Shown in pieces: positions 14,941 to 22,540 of a stretch of 64,000 bases of DNA. The notes below the pieces were generated by a model, which worked only from the letters and a program-made list of their open reading frames with translations, did no database searches and had not been told where the DNA came from. This stretch comes from Streptomyces stelliscabiei (GTDB taxonomy: Bacteria; Actinomycetota; Actinomycetes; Streptomycetales; Streptomycetaceae), in NCBI RefSeq assembly GCF_014873495.1, contig NZ_JADBGF010000001.1:5084001-5148000 (forward strand). The letters run 5' to 3'. Made by a program: the position numbers and the translations under genes. How positions within the stretch are numbered: the first letter of the stretch is position 1; each line of letters starts with the position of its first letter.

Positions 14941-16235
14941 GCCGCTACCTCCGCCTGGACCGAGTCGCTGGTGAACAGGTCGGTGAACAGGGCCAGTCCG
15001 GCGCGGATGCGGTCCGTCAGTTCGGTCAGGTCCGCGTCGGTGTAGGTCAGCGCGGGGAAGAGCTGGATGCCGTGGACGCCGGGGTGCACGATGGCGCCCG
15101 CCGTACGGATCGCGGCGACCAGCTCCGGGACGCGGGCCTGCGGCAGCGGTTCCCCGTCCGGGGTGGTCAGCCGCAGTGACCGGAAACAGCCCACACCGGT
15201 GGTGCCCGTCACCCAGGGGTGCTCGTCGACCAGCCGGGTCAGCTCCGCGTCCAGCCGGAGCGCCAGGGCCCGGCCGAGGGCGACCGCGTCCAGGCGGCGC
15301 ATCTCGGCGATGGTGGCCAGGATGACGGCGCAGGTGACGGGGGTGCCGGCCTGGGTCTCGCCGTGGGTCAGCATGGCGCCCGCCGTGTCGAAGGCGTCCG
15401 CGACCGTGTGCGAGGCGATGACGGCGGCGGCGGCGCCGGTGCCGTTGGTGAGCCCCTTGGAGGTCACCAGGAGGTCGGGCCGGGCGGACCAGCGCTGGGA
15501 GGCGAAGAAGTCGCCGGTACGGCCGAAGCCGGTGGCCACCTCGTCGGCGACCAGCAGGAAGCCGTACTCGTCGCGCAGCCGCAGCAGCTCGTCGACGTAC
15601 TCCTCGGTGAGCGGCACCGCCCCCGAGCCGAGCACCGGCTCGACGACGACGGCCGCGACCATCGGCCCCTGACGTTCCATCAGGGTGCGGATGCCGACCG
15701 GATCGTTGGGGTCGACATGGCGGATGAGGCGCTGGTCGACGCCGTACACCTGCTGCCCGAGGTCCTCGCCGGTCAGCGCGAAACTGCCGTACGTCAGACC
15801 GTGGTAGCTGCCGCGCAGCCCGACCACGAGTCTGCGGCGGTCCTCGCCGCGCAGGGCGTGGTAGTGGCGGGCGAGCTTCATGACGAGGTCGTTGGCGGCG
15901 CCGCCGGAGGTGGAGAAGAGGACCCGGCCGTAGGTGTCGGCGCCGCACAGCTCGACGAGGGCGGCGGCCGCGGCACGGGCGTAGGAGTTCTCGTAGCGGA
16001 AGACGCTCAGGTACGAGGCGTCGCGGAGCGCGTCGGCGGCGGCCCGGGCGATGGCCTCGTTGCCGTAGCCGATGTTGGTGTTCCACAACCCGCTGGAGGC
16101 GTCGAGGAGTTCGCTGCCGTCGGCGTACCGGACCCGTACTCCGTGCGCGGAGACCGCGCAGAGCGCGTCCGAGCCGTGCAGGGCGGGGGCCAGGAGGGAC
16201 GGCCACAGCGCGTTCTTGGTGGTGCCGGGACTCAT
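14937..16235 (-). CDS. mpaD: Daptide-type class III aminotransferase (MpaD-like)
   Basis: A PLP enzyme proposed to aminate the ketone left after decarboxylation of the C-terminal Thr. The 432-aa protein matches class III aminotransferases: the GLWNTNIGYG N-terminal motif, STSGGAANDLVMKLARHY for cofactor phosphate binding, VVEPVLGSG, the DEVATGFGRTG motif with Asp231, and Lys260 in TSKGLTNG as the Schiff-base lysine. It overlaps mpaM upstream and mpaC downstream by ATGA junctions, so the three enzymes of the terminal modification are co-translated. Confidence 0.88.
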   Translation of the reverse strand: MSPGTTKNALWPSLLAPALHGSDALCAVSAHGVRVRYADGSELLDASSGLWNTNIGYGNEAIARAAADALRDASYLSVFRYENSYARAAAAALVELCGADTYGRVLFSTSGGAANDLVMKLARHYHALRGEDRRRLVVGLRGSYHGLTYGSFALTGEDLGQQVYGVDQRLIRHVDPNDPVGIRTLMERQGPMVAAVVVEPVLGSGAVPLTEEYVDELLRLRDEYGFLLVADEVATGFGRTGDFFASQRWSARPDLLVTSKGLTNGTGAAAAVIASHTVADAFDTAGAMLTHGETQAGTPVTCAVILATIAEMRRLDAVALGRALALRLDAELTRLVDEHPWVTGTTGVGCFRSLRLTTPDGEPLPQARVPELVAAIRTAGAIVHPGVHGIQLFPALTYTDADLTELTDRIRAGLALFTDLFTSDSVQAEVAA

Positions 16236-17080
16236 GATGTGACCTCCGTTTCGAGCAGTACGTCGTGGTGGCGGGAGCCGACGGCCGGCAGGGGGTGCCG
16301 GGCGCGGACGGTGAGTCCGGCGGCGGCCAGTTCGGCTTCGAGGAGGGCGGCGGGCAGAACGCCGACGCTGGTCGTGGTGACCTGGACGGGGCTGTCGTCG
16401 TCCGGGATCCGTGCCGGGAAGACGGTGACCGTGCGGGCGCTGTCGCCGACCGCCCAGTGTTCGAACATCCGGTAGGCGCGGCCGGCTTCGGCCTCCACCA
16501 CCAGTTCGGCTTCGGCGGGCTGACCGGAGTCGGTGTCCATGCCGACGGTCGACAGGAGGAACCGGCCGCCGGGCGCCAGGTGTCGGCGTACGGCCCGGTA
16601 CAGACCGGTCCGGCCGCGCTCGTCGAGGAGCGAGACGGAGGTGGTGCCGAGGACGATCACCGGGAAGGTACGACCGAGCGCGAAGGCGCTCATGTCGGCC
16701 TCGACGACCGTGCAGCGCTCGCGCAGGGCGGCGGGCGCGGCGGCCAGCCGGTCCTCCAGCAGCCGCAGCATGTACGGGGAGAGGTCGAGGGCGGTGACCC
16801 GGCGGCCCAGCGCGAGCAGCGGCATGGTCAGCCGCCCGGAGCCGGCCGCCAGGTCGAGGACGTCGCCGGGCAGGGTCCGCACGAGGCCGGTCAGTTCCCG
16901 CACCTCGTGGGTGCTGCGGCCGGCCACGTCGTGGTAGACCTGCGCGCCCGCTTCGGCGTAGAGGTCGCCGGTGACGGCACGGGAGCCGAGCCGGGCGAGC
17001 AGTTCCCCGGCCCGTCCCGGGATGGTCGTGGGGGCGGTCGGTGACGTCGGAGCGGTCGTGGTCGTCAGGGTGGTGGTCAT
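16232..17080 (-). CDS. mpaM: Daptide-type SAM-dependent N-methyltransferase (MpaM-like)
   Basis: Proposed to dimethylate the new C-terminal amine, and perhaps the N-terminus. The 282-aa class I methyltransferase has motif I VLDLAAGSGRLTMPLLALG, an acidic ALDLSPYMLRLLEDRL motif, and IVLGTTSVSLLDERGR. The first 20 residues are almost only Thr, Pro and Ser. It starts 7 bp after the mpaB stop and overlaps mpaD. Methyltransferase identity is firm; substrate comes from context. Confidence 0.85.
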   Translation of the reverse strand: MTTTLTTTTAPTSPTAPTTIPGRAGELLARLGSRAVTGDLYAEAGAQVYHDVAGRSTHEVRELTGLVRTLPGDVLDLAAGSGRLTMPLLALGRRVTALDLSPYMLRLLEDRLAAAPAALRERCTVVEADMSAFALGRTFPVIVLGTTSVSLLDERGRTGLYRAVRRHLAPGGRFLLSTVGMDTDSGQPAEAELVVEAEAGRAYRMFEHWAVGDSARTVTVFPARIPDDDSPVQVTTTSVGVLPAALLEAELAAAGLTVRARHPLPAVGSRHHDVLLETEVTS

Positions 17081-17087
17081 CGTGGTG

Positions 17088-18248
17088 TCACACTCCGGCC
17101 CGGGCGAGGAACCGCTCGATGCGTACGGTGTGGTCCGGATCGGCGTACCGCGCCGCCGCCTCGGCCGAACCGCAGGCCAGCAGCGCCTCGACCGGCGTGG
17201 CCGCCGACCGTTCCACGCTGAAGGTGCGGCCGGGGGCAGGGGCGTGCACGTACACGTCCTGGTCGGTCCACAGCAGGAGCGGCGCGTCCGCGTCCCGCAG
17301 ATCGGCGTCGGCGTCGGTGGCCAGCGCCTCGGTGATCCGCCCGCCGAAGCCGGAGACCCGGATGGTGCCGTCCACTCCGCGGGCCCTCAGGGAGCGGATC
17401 GCGGCGAGGGCGGCCAGGTAGCGCCCGAGCCAGGGCCGGGCGGCCAGCGCGGTACGCCGCAGGTCGTGGTCCACGACCGTCCCCAGGCACACCACGCACG
17501 TCGTCTCTGTGCCGCTGTGGAGCCGCCGCCACCGCGCGTCGAGGAGGTCGGGTCCGTCGCCCGCCGTTCCGAGGCGGGTACCGCCCGGCGCGGTGGAGAC
17601 GGCTCCGTCCGCGCCGACGTACAGCCGGTGCCGGGGTCCGGCGGCCGGTGTGCGGCCGGCGCCGAGGCCCGGGAGGTCGGCGAGCTGGATGGCGGGATGG
17701 GTGAGGAAGTCGGGGAAGGTGCCGTCGAGCAGGGCCCGGTCGGCGTCGGCGAGGAAGACGTCGAAGTCCGTGTCGTCGGCGATCCGGACGAGGGTCGGCC
17801 CGGCGACGGACATGTACTCGCTGATGCCGTAACCCTGGATCTGGAGGTAGAAGCCCGCGCCCGGGGAGAACTCCCCGCCGGCCCCGGCCAGCGACCCCTC
17901 GTACCCGACGACGCGGTGGCCGTCGGCCCCGCTCTCCTCACCGGGTCCTTCGGAGTCACCGGGCCCACCGGGCACGAGGACCAGCGTGTCCGCTCCGACG
18001 ACACCGGAATGCAGGATCGCCGTCAGGTGCTCGCGGTCTTCCAGTACGACGGTTTCCACGCCGGCGTACGGCAATTCACCGATTCGCGTTCCGGTTTCTG
18101 TTCCGGTTTCTGTTCCGGTGCCGCTTCCGATATTTGTTCCGGGTCCGGTTCCGGTTTTTGTTCCGATTCCGGTTCCGATTTCCGTTCCGGCGCCGGCACT
18201 GGACGTACCGGTCCCCCAGCGAATGAGCCGCTCTTTCAGATCAGCCAT
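17088..18248 (-). CDS. mpaB: Probable daptide RiPP-recognition protein (MpaB-like)
   Basis: The 386-aa product matches no general enzyme family that I recognise. In known daptide clusters an equivalent-size RiPP-recognition protein is encoded with the dehydrogenase, aminotransferase and methyltransferase and helps present the precursor; position and uniqueness here suggest that role. Residues about 12-58 are a Gly/Thr/Glu low-complexity stretch (GTGTETGTETGT) from a hexanucleotide repeat. A CVVC pair occurs later (TETTCVVCLG). I choose ATG 18248 (MADLKERLIRWG) behind GGGGGAAGACGAG over a GTG at 18266. It sits 20 bp after the LLM oxidoreductase stop. Confidence 0.6.
   Translation of the reverse strand: MADLKERLIRWGTGTSSAGAGTEIGTGIGTKTGTGPGTNIGSGTGTETGTETGTRIGELPYAGVETVVLEDREHLTAILHSGVVGADTLVLVPGGPGDSEGPGEESGADGHRVVGYEGSLAGAGGEFSPGAGFYLQIQGYGISEYMSVAGPTLVRIADDTDFDVFLADADRALLDGTFPDFLTHPAIQLADLPGLGAGRTPAAGPRHRLYVGADGAVSTAPGGTRLGTAGDGPDLLDARWRRLHSGTETTCVVCLGTVVDHDLRRTALAARPWLGRYLAALAAIRSLRARGVDGTIRVSGFGGRITEALATDADADLRDADAPLLLWTDQDVYVHAPAPGRTFSVERSAATPVEALLACGSAEAAARYADPDHTVRIERFLARAGV
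18083..18196. repeat. Hexanucleotide-based repeat inside mpaB
   Basis: On the plus strand the segment is built from GTTCCGGTTTCT-like and TTCCGATT-like units, T-rich compared with the surroundings. Length changes in multiples of six keep the frame, so the GT-rich linker it encodes can vary without breaking the protein. Confidence 0.8.
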
Positions 18249-18268
18249 TTTCTCGTCTTCCCCCACGG

Positions 18269-19252
18269 TCAGGCGGCCAGGGCGGCCAGAATGCGCTTCG
18301 TTTCGTCCAGGGCCGCTTGTGGGCCGTACAGATTGCAGACGCCGGTCAGGTTCAGGACGACCTCGTCCACCCCCGCAGCGTCGAACGCGCCCAGTTTCGC
18401 GACGAGTTCGTCCGGGTCGCCGCTGAGGAACGCTCCGCCGTCGACGAGCGCCTTGGCGTTCGCCGCCGGGTCGTCGCCGGCGACATCCGTGCCGGACCGG
18501 CGCAGCATGTCGATGTAGTGGGCGCCCTGGAGATGCGCGGCGTTGCTCGCGAGCGCCAGTTCGGCGGGTTCGCGGTCGGGCCGGGCCAGGGCGAGTGGCA
18601 CGATGGCGGTGAGTCTCGGGGGCGTGCGCCCCGCGCCTCCCTTGGCGTCCGGCGCGTTCGCCGCGCCCTCGCGCATCGCCGGGAGCACGGTGTCCCGCAG
18701 GTAGTGCGCCGGAGTCAGCCAGGTCACGGCCACATCGGCGACCTCACCCGCGAGCCGCGCCATACCGGGCCGCAGCACACCGAGCCCGATCTCCACACCC
18801 GGCACCGGGTAGCGGGGCATCTCGGCCCGGCAGCTGAAGTACTCGCCCCGGATGTCGACGCTCTCGCCCGCCAGCAGTCCGCGCACGATCGAGAGGTACT
18901 CGCGTGCCGCCGTGAGCGGACTGCGGTACGCCTCGCCGAGCAGCGACCGCTGCAACGGCCGGCCCCCGGGCCCGAATCCGGCGATCACCGGCTGCCCGGT
19001 GGCCATCGCCAGCGAGCGGGCCTGCAGAGCGGCTTCGTAGGGGTGGCGCAGCGGCATGAGTGTGACGCCGAGTCCGGTCGGCACGCGGAATCCCGCCCCC
19101 GCCGCCGCCACGAATCCCTGGTGCGGCTCGATCATCACGGACTGCCCCTGCCAGAGGCGGCTCGCGTTGCTCCAGTGCACCAGTCCGGCGTACGGAAGGA
19201 TCTGCTCCGGCCGGCGCGGAGGGAAGGGCAGGAGTACGGAATAAGAAGTCAT
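18269..19252 (-). CDS. Luciferase-like (LLM class) F420/flavin-dependent oxidoreductase
   Basis: A 327-aa TIM-barrel oxidoreductase of the bacterial luciferase-like family: GVTLMPLRHPYEAALQARSLAMATGQPVIAGFGPG, LLGEAYRSPLTAAREYLSIVRGLLAGESVD, and GEVADVAVTWLTPAHYLRDTVLPAM. First gene of the RiPP operon; ATG 19252 follows AGGGGGG. In lexapeptide-type lanthipeptide clusters a member of this family (LanJ-C) hydrogenates dehydroalanine to D-Ala using F420H2. With LanKC here, reduction of Dha/Dhb is my leading inference. Substrate and cofactor are not evident from sequence. Confidence 0.8.
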   Translation of the reverse strand: MTSYSVLLPFPPRRPEQILPYAGLVHWSNASRLWQGQSVMIEPHQGFVAAAGAGFRVPTGLGVTLMPLRHPYEAALQARSLAMATGQPVIAGFGPGGRPLQRSLLGEAYRSPLTAAREYLSIVRGLLAGESVDIRGEYFSCRAEMPRYPVPGVEIGLGVLRPGMARLAGEVADVAVTWLTPAHYLRDTVLPAMREGAANAPDAKGGAGRTPPRLTAIVPLALARPDREPAELALASNAAHLQGAHYIDMLRRSGTDVAGDDPAANAKALVDGGAFLSGDPDELVAKLGAFDAAGVDEVVLNLTGVCNLYGPQAALDETKRILAALAA

Positions 19253-19407
19253 GGCCTGTCCCCCCTTTCTCGACGTGACGCGTGGATATCGCTCGGCATT
19301 TCCTGCCCTGCGTTCTTCTCTTCGCTTTCCTCTGTCGGCGTTCGTTCGTTCCGACACGGAGAACAATGCCAAACGGGAGCAGCCCATCGGGCGGTTCCGG
19401 GGCGCTA

Positions 19408-19438
19408 CTTGCTGCCAGTGACCGTGCAGCTTGTTGCA
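19408..19438. promoter_or_regulatory. Candidate operator of the RiPP regulator
   Basis: CTTGCTGC (19408) and CTTGTTGC (19430) repeat directly at a 22-bp spacing, two helical turns. The second is inside CAGCTTGTTGCA (19427-19438), matched at 11 of 12 positions by CAGCTTGCTGCA at 21146-21157. It sits in the divergent promoter region, about 35 bp before the regulator start. Confidence 0.5.
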
Positions 19439-19470
19439 GGTACTCTCACTGGTGATCAGACGGAGGCACC

Positions 19471-20490
19471 ATGGGGGAATTGTCCGTACTCGGACTCACC
19501 GATACGGAAGAGGGCATCTACCGGCACTTTCTACGGAACCCCGGCACGACCGCCGAGGACATCCAGTTGCTGCTGCACGTGCCGCTGGACGACATCGGGA
19601 GCGCGCTGGAGCGCCTGACCGAACTCGGCCTGCTGCACGGAACGGAAGGGGCCGGCCCCGGAGCGGACGGCGGACCCGAGGTGATCTCCGCCGCCGATCC
19701 CGAGACCGCCGTGGACCGGCTCACGGACCTGCGGCTGCGCGAACTCCACCAGCAGCTCCAGCAGGTCACCCAGTCCCGGCACCTGATAGCCGGCCTGCGC
19801 GCCGAGCAGAGCGTGAAGGAACAGCCCGACTCCGGACCGATCGAGCGCCTGGAGGATCTCGGGCAGATCCGGGGGCGGATCGACGACCTGGCGTTCTTCG
19901 CCCGCGAGGAGATCCTCTCGGTCGAGCCGTACACCGAGCTGACCCCGGCGAACATCGCGCACGCCCGGCCGCTCGACACCCGCTGTCTGCGGCGGGGGGT
20001 ACGGATCCGCAACGTCGTCCTGCGCGAGGCCCTGGACCACGCGCCGACCGTCGGCTATCTGCGCGACCTCACCTCTCTCGGCGCGCAGATCCGGGTCGCG
20101 GACACCATCGCGGAACGGCTCCTCGTCTACGACCGCCGCACAGCGCTCGTCCCGGTCGACCCGGCCGACACCCGGCGCGGCGCGCTGCTCGCCCGGGAGG
20201 CGGGGCTGGTCGCGAACATCCTGGCGCTGTTCGAGAAGATCTGGGACCAGGCCACCGATCTCACCGTGCTCATCGACGAGCGGGCGGGGGCGGAGGGCGG
20301 GGGGCTCTCGGAGATGGAGCAGCAGGTCCTGGAAGCGATGTGCCACGTGGGCAAGGACGAGTCGGGGGCGCGCTCGCTGGGGGTGTCGGTGCGGACGTAC
20401 CGCCGTCATGTCGCCGACGTCCTGCGCATCCTGGGCGCGAGCAGCAGGGCGCACGCGGCGCTCCTCGCGCGGGAGCGCGGCTGGGTGTGA
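19471..20490 (+). CDS. Pathway regulator with N-terminal winged helix and C-terminal LuxR-type HTH
   Basis: A 339-aa transcription factor divergent from the RiPP operon. The N-terminus (about 1-60, LGLTDTEEGIYRHFLRNPGTTAEDIQ) is a TrmB-like winged helix. The middle (about 85-270) resembles the PLD-like/TrmB sensor region (IDDLAFFAREEILSVEPYTELTP...). The end has a LuxR/GerE-type HTH (LSEMEQQVLEAMCHVGKDESGARSLGVSVRTYRRHVADVL). Regulators of this layout often control RiPP clusters in Streptomyces. ATG 19471 follows ACGGAGG. It likely activates the 18.3-19.3 kb promoter and itself. No receiver domain is present, so the signal is probably not phosphorylation. Confidence 0.85.
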   Translation: MGELSVLGLTDTEEGIYRHFLRNPGTTAEDIQLLLHVPLDDIGSALERLTELGLLHGTEGAGPGADGGPEVISAADPETAVDRLTDLRLRELHQQLQQVTQSRHLIAGLRAEQSVKEQPDSGPIERLEDLGQIRGRIDDLAFFAREEILSVEPYTELTPANIAHARPLDTRCLRRGVRIRNVVLREALDHAPTVGYLRDLTSLGAQIRVADTIAERLLVYDRRTALVPVDPADTRRGALLAREAGLVANILALFEKIWDQATDLTVLIDERAGAEGGGLSEMEQQVLEAMCHVGKDESGARSLGVSVRTYRRHVADVLRILGASSRAHAALLARERGWV

Positions 20491-20562
20491 GGCCCGGGAG
20501 GACCCTGGGCACGGTGGCGGCGGCGACCGGGGGCGGCCGCCGGTGGCGTGACGCCACGTCGA

Positions 20563-20598
20563 AGGGGTGCCCCGGAGACTGATCGCCGGGGCACCCCT
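20563..20598. terminator. Bidirectional hairpin after the regulator
   Basis: AGGGGTGCCCCGG (20563-20575) pairs perfectly with CCGGGGCACCCCT (20586-20598) around a 10-nt loop, between the convergent ends of the regulator and the small secreted protein gene. Confidence 0.8.
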
Positions 20599-20670
20599 GC
20601 ACTTCTTGTACTTTTTGCGCCGCTTGCGCCGCTTGCGTTGCCGTATGCCGGATCGCTGTCGGCCGTACGG

Positions 20671-21039
20671 CTACTGCTTCGGCTTCGGAGTCTCGATCTG
20701 CCACCCGTTGACGGGCTTGGAGGCGCCGCCGCCCTGCTCGCCGCAGAGCGGCAGCCTGATGGGCAGCGGGGTCGCGCAGACCCGCTCGACGATCGAGTCG
20801 ACGACGGGAGCCGCGAAGGAACCCCCGACGATCACCGGAGCGGTCACCGCAGCTGTCGCCGGAGCGGTCACCGTCGGCTTGCCCGCCACCGTCCGGGCCT
20901 GAGCCCGGTCCTGCGCCTGAGCCGGTCCCTGTCCCCCCACCACCGCGAGCGTGAGCGCCGCACCCGCCACCACGGCCGCCTTCTTGAAGCCGGCGAAACC
21001 GGTGGCCCCCATGAACCCGGCGAATCCCTTGAACCCCAC
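20671..21039 (-). CDS. Small secreted protein, possibly in the RiPP regulon
   Basis: From GTG 21039 (behind GGGGG) the 122-aa product begins with an imperfect GF repeat (VGFKGFAGFMGATGFAGFKK), then a hydrophobic segment AAVVAGAALTLAVVGG and a likely signal cleavage near AQAQ. The mature part has two Cys (VCATPLPIRLPLC) and a basic Lys/Pro end. No family is recognised. A longer in-frame ATG at 21105 would add 22 unlikely residues. A copy of the putative operator lies about 110 bp upstream, so it may be co-regulated with the RiPP cluster, for example as an immunity or surface factor. Confidence 0.6.
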   Translation of the reverse strand: MGFKGFAGFMGATGFAGFKKAAVVAGAALTLAVVGGQGPAQAQDRAQARTVAGKPTVTAPATAAVTAPVIVGGSFAAPVVDSIVERVCATPLPIRLPLCGEQGGGASKPVNGWQIETPKPKQ

Positions 21040-21145
21040 GACGTACCCCCGTTTGTTGTCCCCCGCGCGTTCCGGGCCGGTCGTTGCCCCCGCGGTGACC
21101 CCCACTCTGCCAACGGAAAACCGCAGGCGGGACGGCGATTCGTGT

Positions 21146-21157
21146 CAGCTTGCTGCA
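21146..21157. promoter_or_regulatory. Second copy of the candidate regulator motif
   Basis: CAGCTTGCTGCA, differing from 19427-19438 at a single base, set in a near-palindrome GTGTCAGC-TT-GCTGCACAC (21142-21160) upstream of the small secreted protein gene. Confidence 0.4.
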
Positions 21158-21188
21158 CACGCTCGCTCAACTTCATGCCACCGCACGT

Positions 21189-21635
21189 TCAGTGGGCCGG
21201 GGGCCGATCCCAGGGGTCGGGCGGGGGCGGGGGCGACTGGGCCGTGCCGAGGCGGCGGTAGGCGGCGCGGGCCTGGAGGAGGCGGGCGAGGGCGGTGCCG
21301 GCGAGGGCCGCGGTGAGGAGGCAGACCAGCCAGAAGGTGTCGCGCGGGTTGGTCCAGGTCAGGACACCCGCGGGCGGGATGGCGAACCCGTTGAGGAACA
21401 GCCAGCACAGGGCGGCCGTGCCCGGGGCCGCGGTGAAGCGGGCGTACCCGCCGAGGAGCGCGGAGAGCACCGACAGGGCGAGCAGGGCCGGGCCGGGGCG
21501 GTCCGTGCCGACCAGTGCGTTGTGCACGGCCACCAAGGCCATCGCGCCCGCGAAGGCCGTGGCCCACACCAGCGGGGTCGCCACGGGCTGGGGGACGGGG
21601 CGGGGGCCGGTCCCCAGGGACACCCACTGGATCAC
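21189..21635 (-). CDS. Four-helix integral membrane protein of unknown function
   Basis: The GTG at 21635 follows GGGAG by 7 nt (VIQWVSLGTGPRPVPQPVATPLVW), giving 148 aa; upstream open frame has no ribosome site. Four hydrophobic stretches are visible, including TPLVWATAFAGAMALVAVH and FWLVCLLTAALAGTALARLL, and the tail is Pro-rich (PPPPPDPWDRPP). The layout recalls DUF4118-like four-helix modules, but the match is weak. It is transcribed away from the antiporter pair. Confidence 0.7.
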   Translation of the reverse strand: MIQWVSLGTGPRPVPQPVATPLVWATAFAGAMALVAVHNALVGTDRPGPALLALSVLSALLGGYARFTAAPGTAALCWLFLNGFAIPPAGVLTWTNPRDTFWLVCLLTAALAGTALARLLQARAAYRRLGTAQSPPPPPDPWDRPPAH

Positions 21636-22047
21636 GGGCACACTCCCGGAGTCCTGGGGGCGTGCGCTCCGGGGGGCGTGGGTCCCGCGGGCGTCGCGGG
21701 CAGGGGTCCGGAGGGGACGGGTATCCCCTCGGTACAACCCGCGCGACCTCTCCACGACGTCCCGGCCATCGGCCCGCCGGCCGACGGGATGCCCGGTGCG
21801 CGGGGCGGGCGGGGGACCGCCGCATGGGCTGTGGGGGCACCCGTGAGGATCATGGCGGGGGGGTCCTTTCGGTCAGCCCCGGCGCCGATACGGGGGGCGC
21901 CCGGGGGTGAAGGGGGATTGTTCCACCGGGCGACCGGTCCCGGAGCCGGCGGCCGGTTTTCGGCGTCTCGTCGCGATTTTCGGGGTCTCGTTAGGGTGGC
22001 ACCGACGGTTGTCCGATGACATATCCGAATCAGACAGGGGGCCAGCC
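21636..22047. other. Divergent intergenic region before the antiporter pair
   Basis: About 410 bases with no convincing gene. It should hold promoters for both flanking genes; a possible -10 (CATATC) lies near 22019, about 25 bp before the khtT-like start, without a good -35. Nothing else was recognised. Confidence 0.4.
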
Positions 22048-22533
22048 GTGGGTGCTCCACGACTCAGCAGCACGCCGTTGCCGGGGATCGGGGTCCGCTA
22101 CGACCTCACGACCAGGGAGCAGCGGCGGATCTCGGTGGTCGCGCACCGGGACGGCGCCCGGACGCTGAGCGCGTACCGGCAGGACGATCCGGATGCGTGC
22201 GCGCTGTCGGTGCGGCTGTCGTCGGGGGAGGCGACCGCCCTCGTCGACGCGCTGATGCCCGACCACCACAGCCCGAACCTGCTGTCCACCACGGAGCTGG
22301 GGCTGGTGGCGGAGCGGATCGAGCTGGCGTCGACGTCCCACTGGAACGGGCGCGTGCTGGGCGACACCCGGATGCGGACCGAGACGGGCGCGTCCATCGT
22401 GGCCGTACTGCGCCGGGCCGAGGCGATCCCCTCGCCCGCACCGGACTTCCGGCTGGCCGGCGGGGACACGCTCATCGTGATCGGCACCCGCGAGGGTGTG
22501 GAGACGGCCGCCGCGATACTCGGGCGGGAGTGA
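22048..22533 (+). CDS. Antiporter regulatory subunit (KhtT-like, RCK_C domain)
   Basis: A 161-aa cytosolic regulator of a cation:proton antiporter. GTG 22048 is preceded by AGGGGG. The N-terminal half has the KhtT-type LPGIGVRYDLTTREQRRISVVAHRDG, and the C-terminal half is a TrkA_C/RCK_C domain (GASIVAVLRRAEAIPSPAPDFRLAGGDTLIVIGTREGV), which binds a nucleotide or cation to gate the partner. The antiporter gene starts 7 bp after its stop. Confidence 0.88.
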   Translation: MGAPRLSSTPLPGIGVRYDLTTREQRRISVVAHRDGARTLSAYRQDDPDACALSVRLSSGEATALVDALMPDHHSPNLLSTTELGLVAERIELASTSHWNGRVLGDTRMRTETGASIVAVLRRAEAIPSPAPDFRLAGGDTLIVIGTREGVETAAAILGRE

Positions 22534-22540
22534 ACCGGCC

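Noticed and set aside
13678..16206. 842-aa dehydrogenase fusion
   Set aside because: The upstream half is an out-of-frame shadow of mpaD; mpaC starts at 14940 in an ATGA overlap.
6262..20600. Integrative element inserted at tRNA-Ser(GGA)
   Set aside because: The cluster lies beside the tRNA, but I found no integrase gene and no second copy of the tRNA 3' end that would mark an att site.
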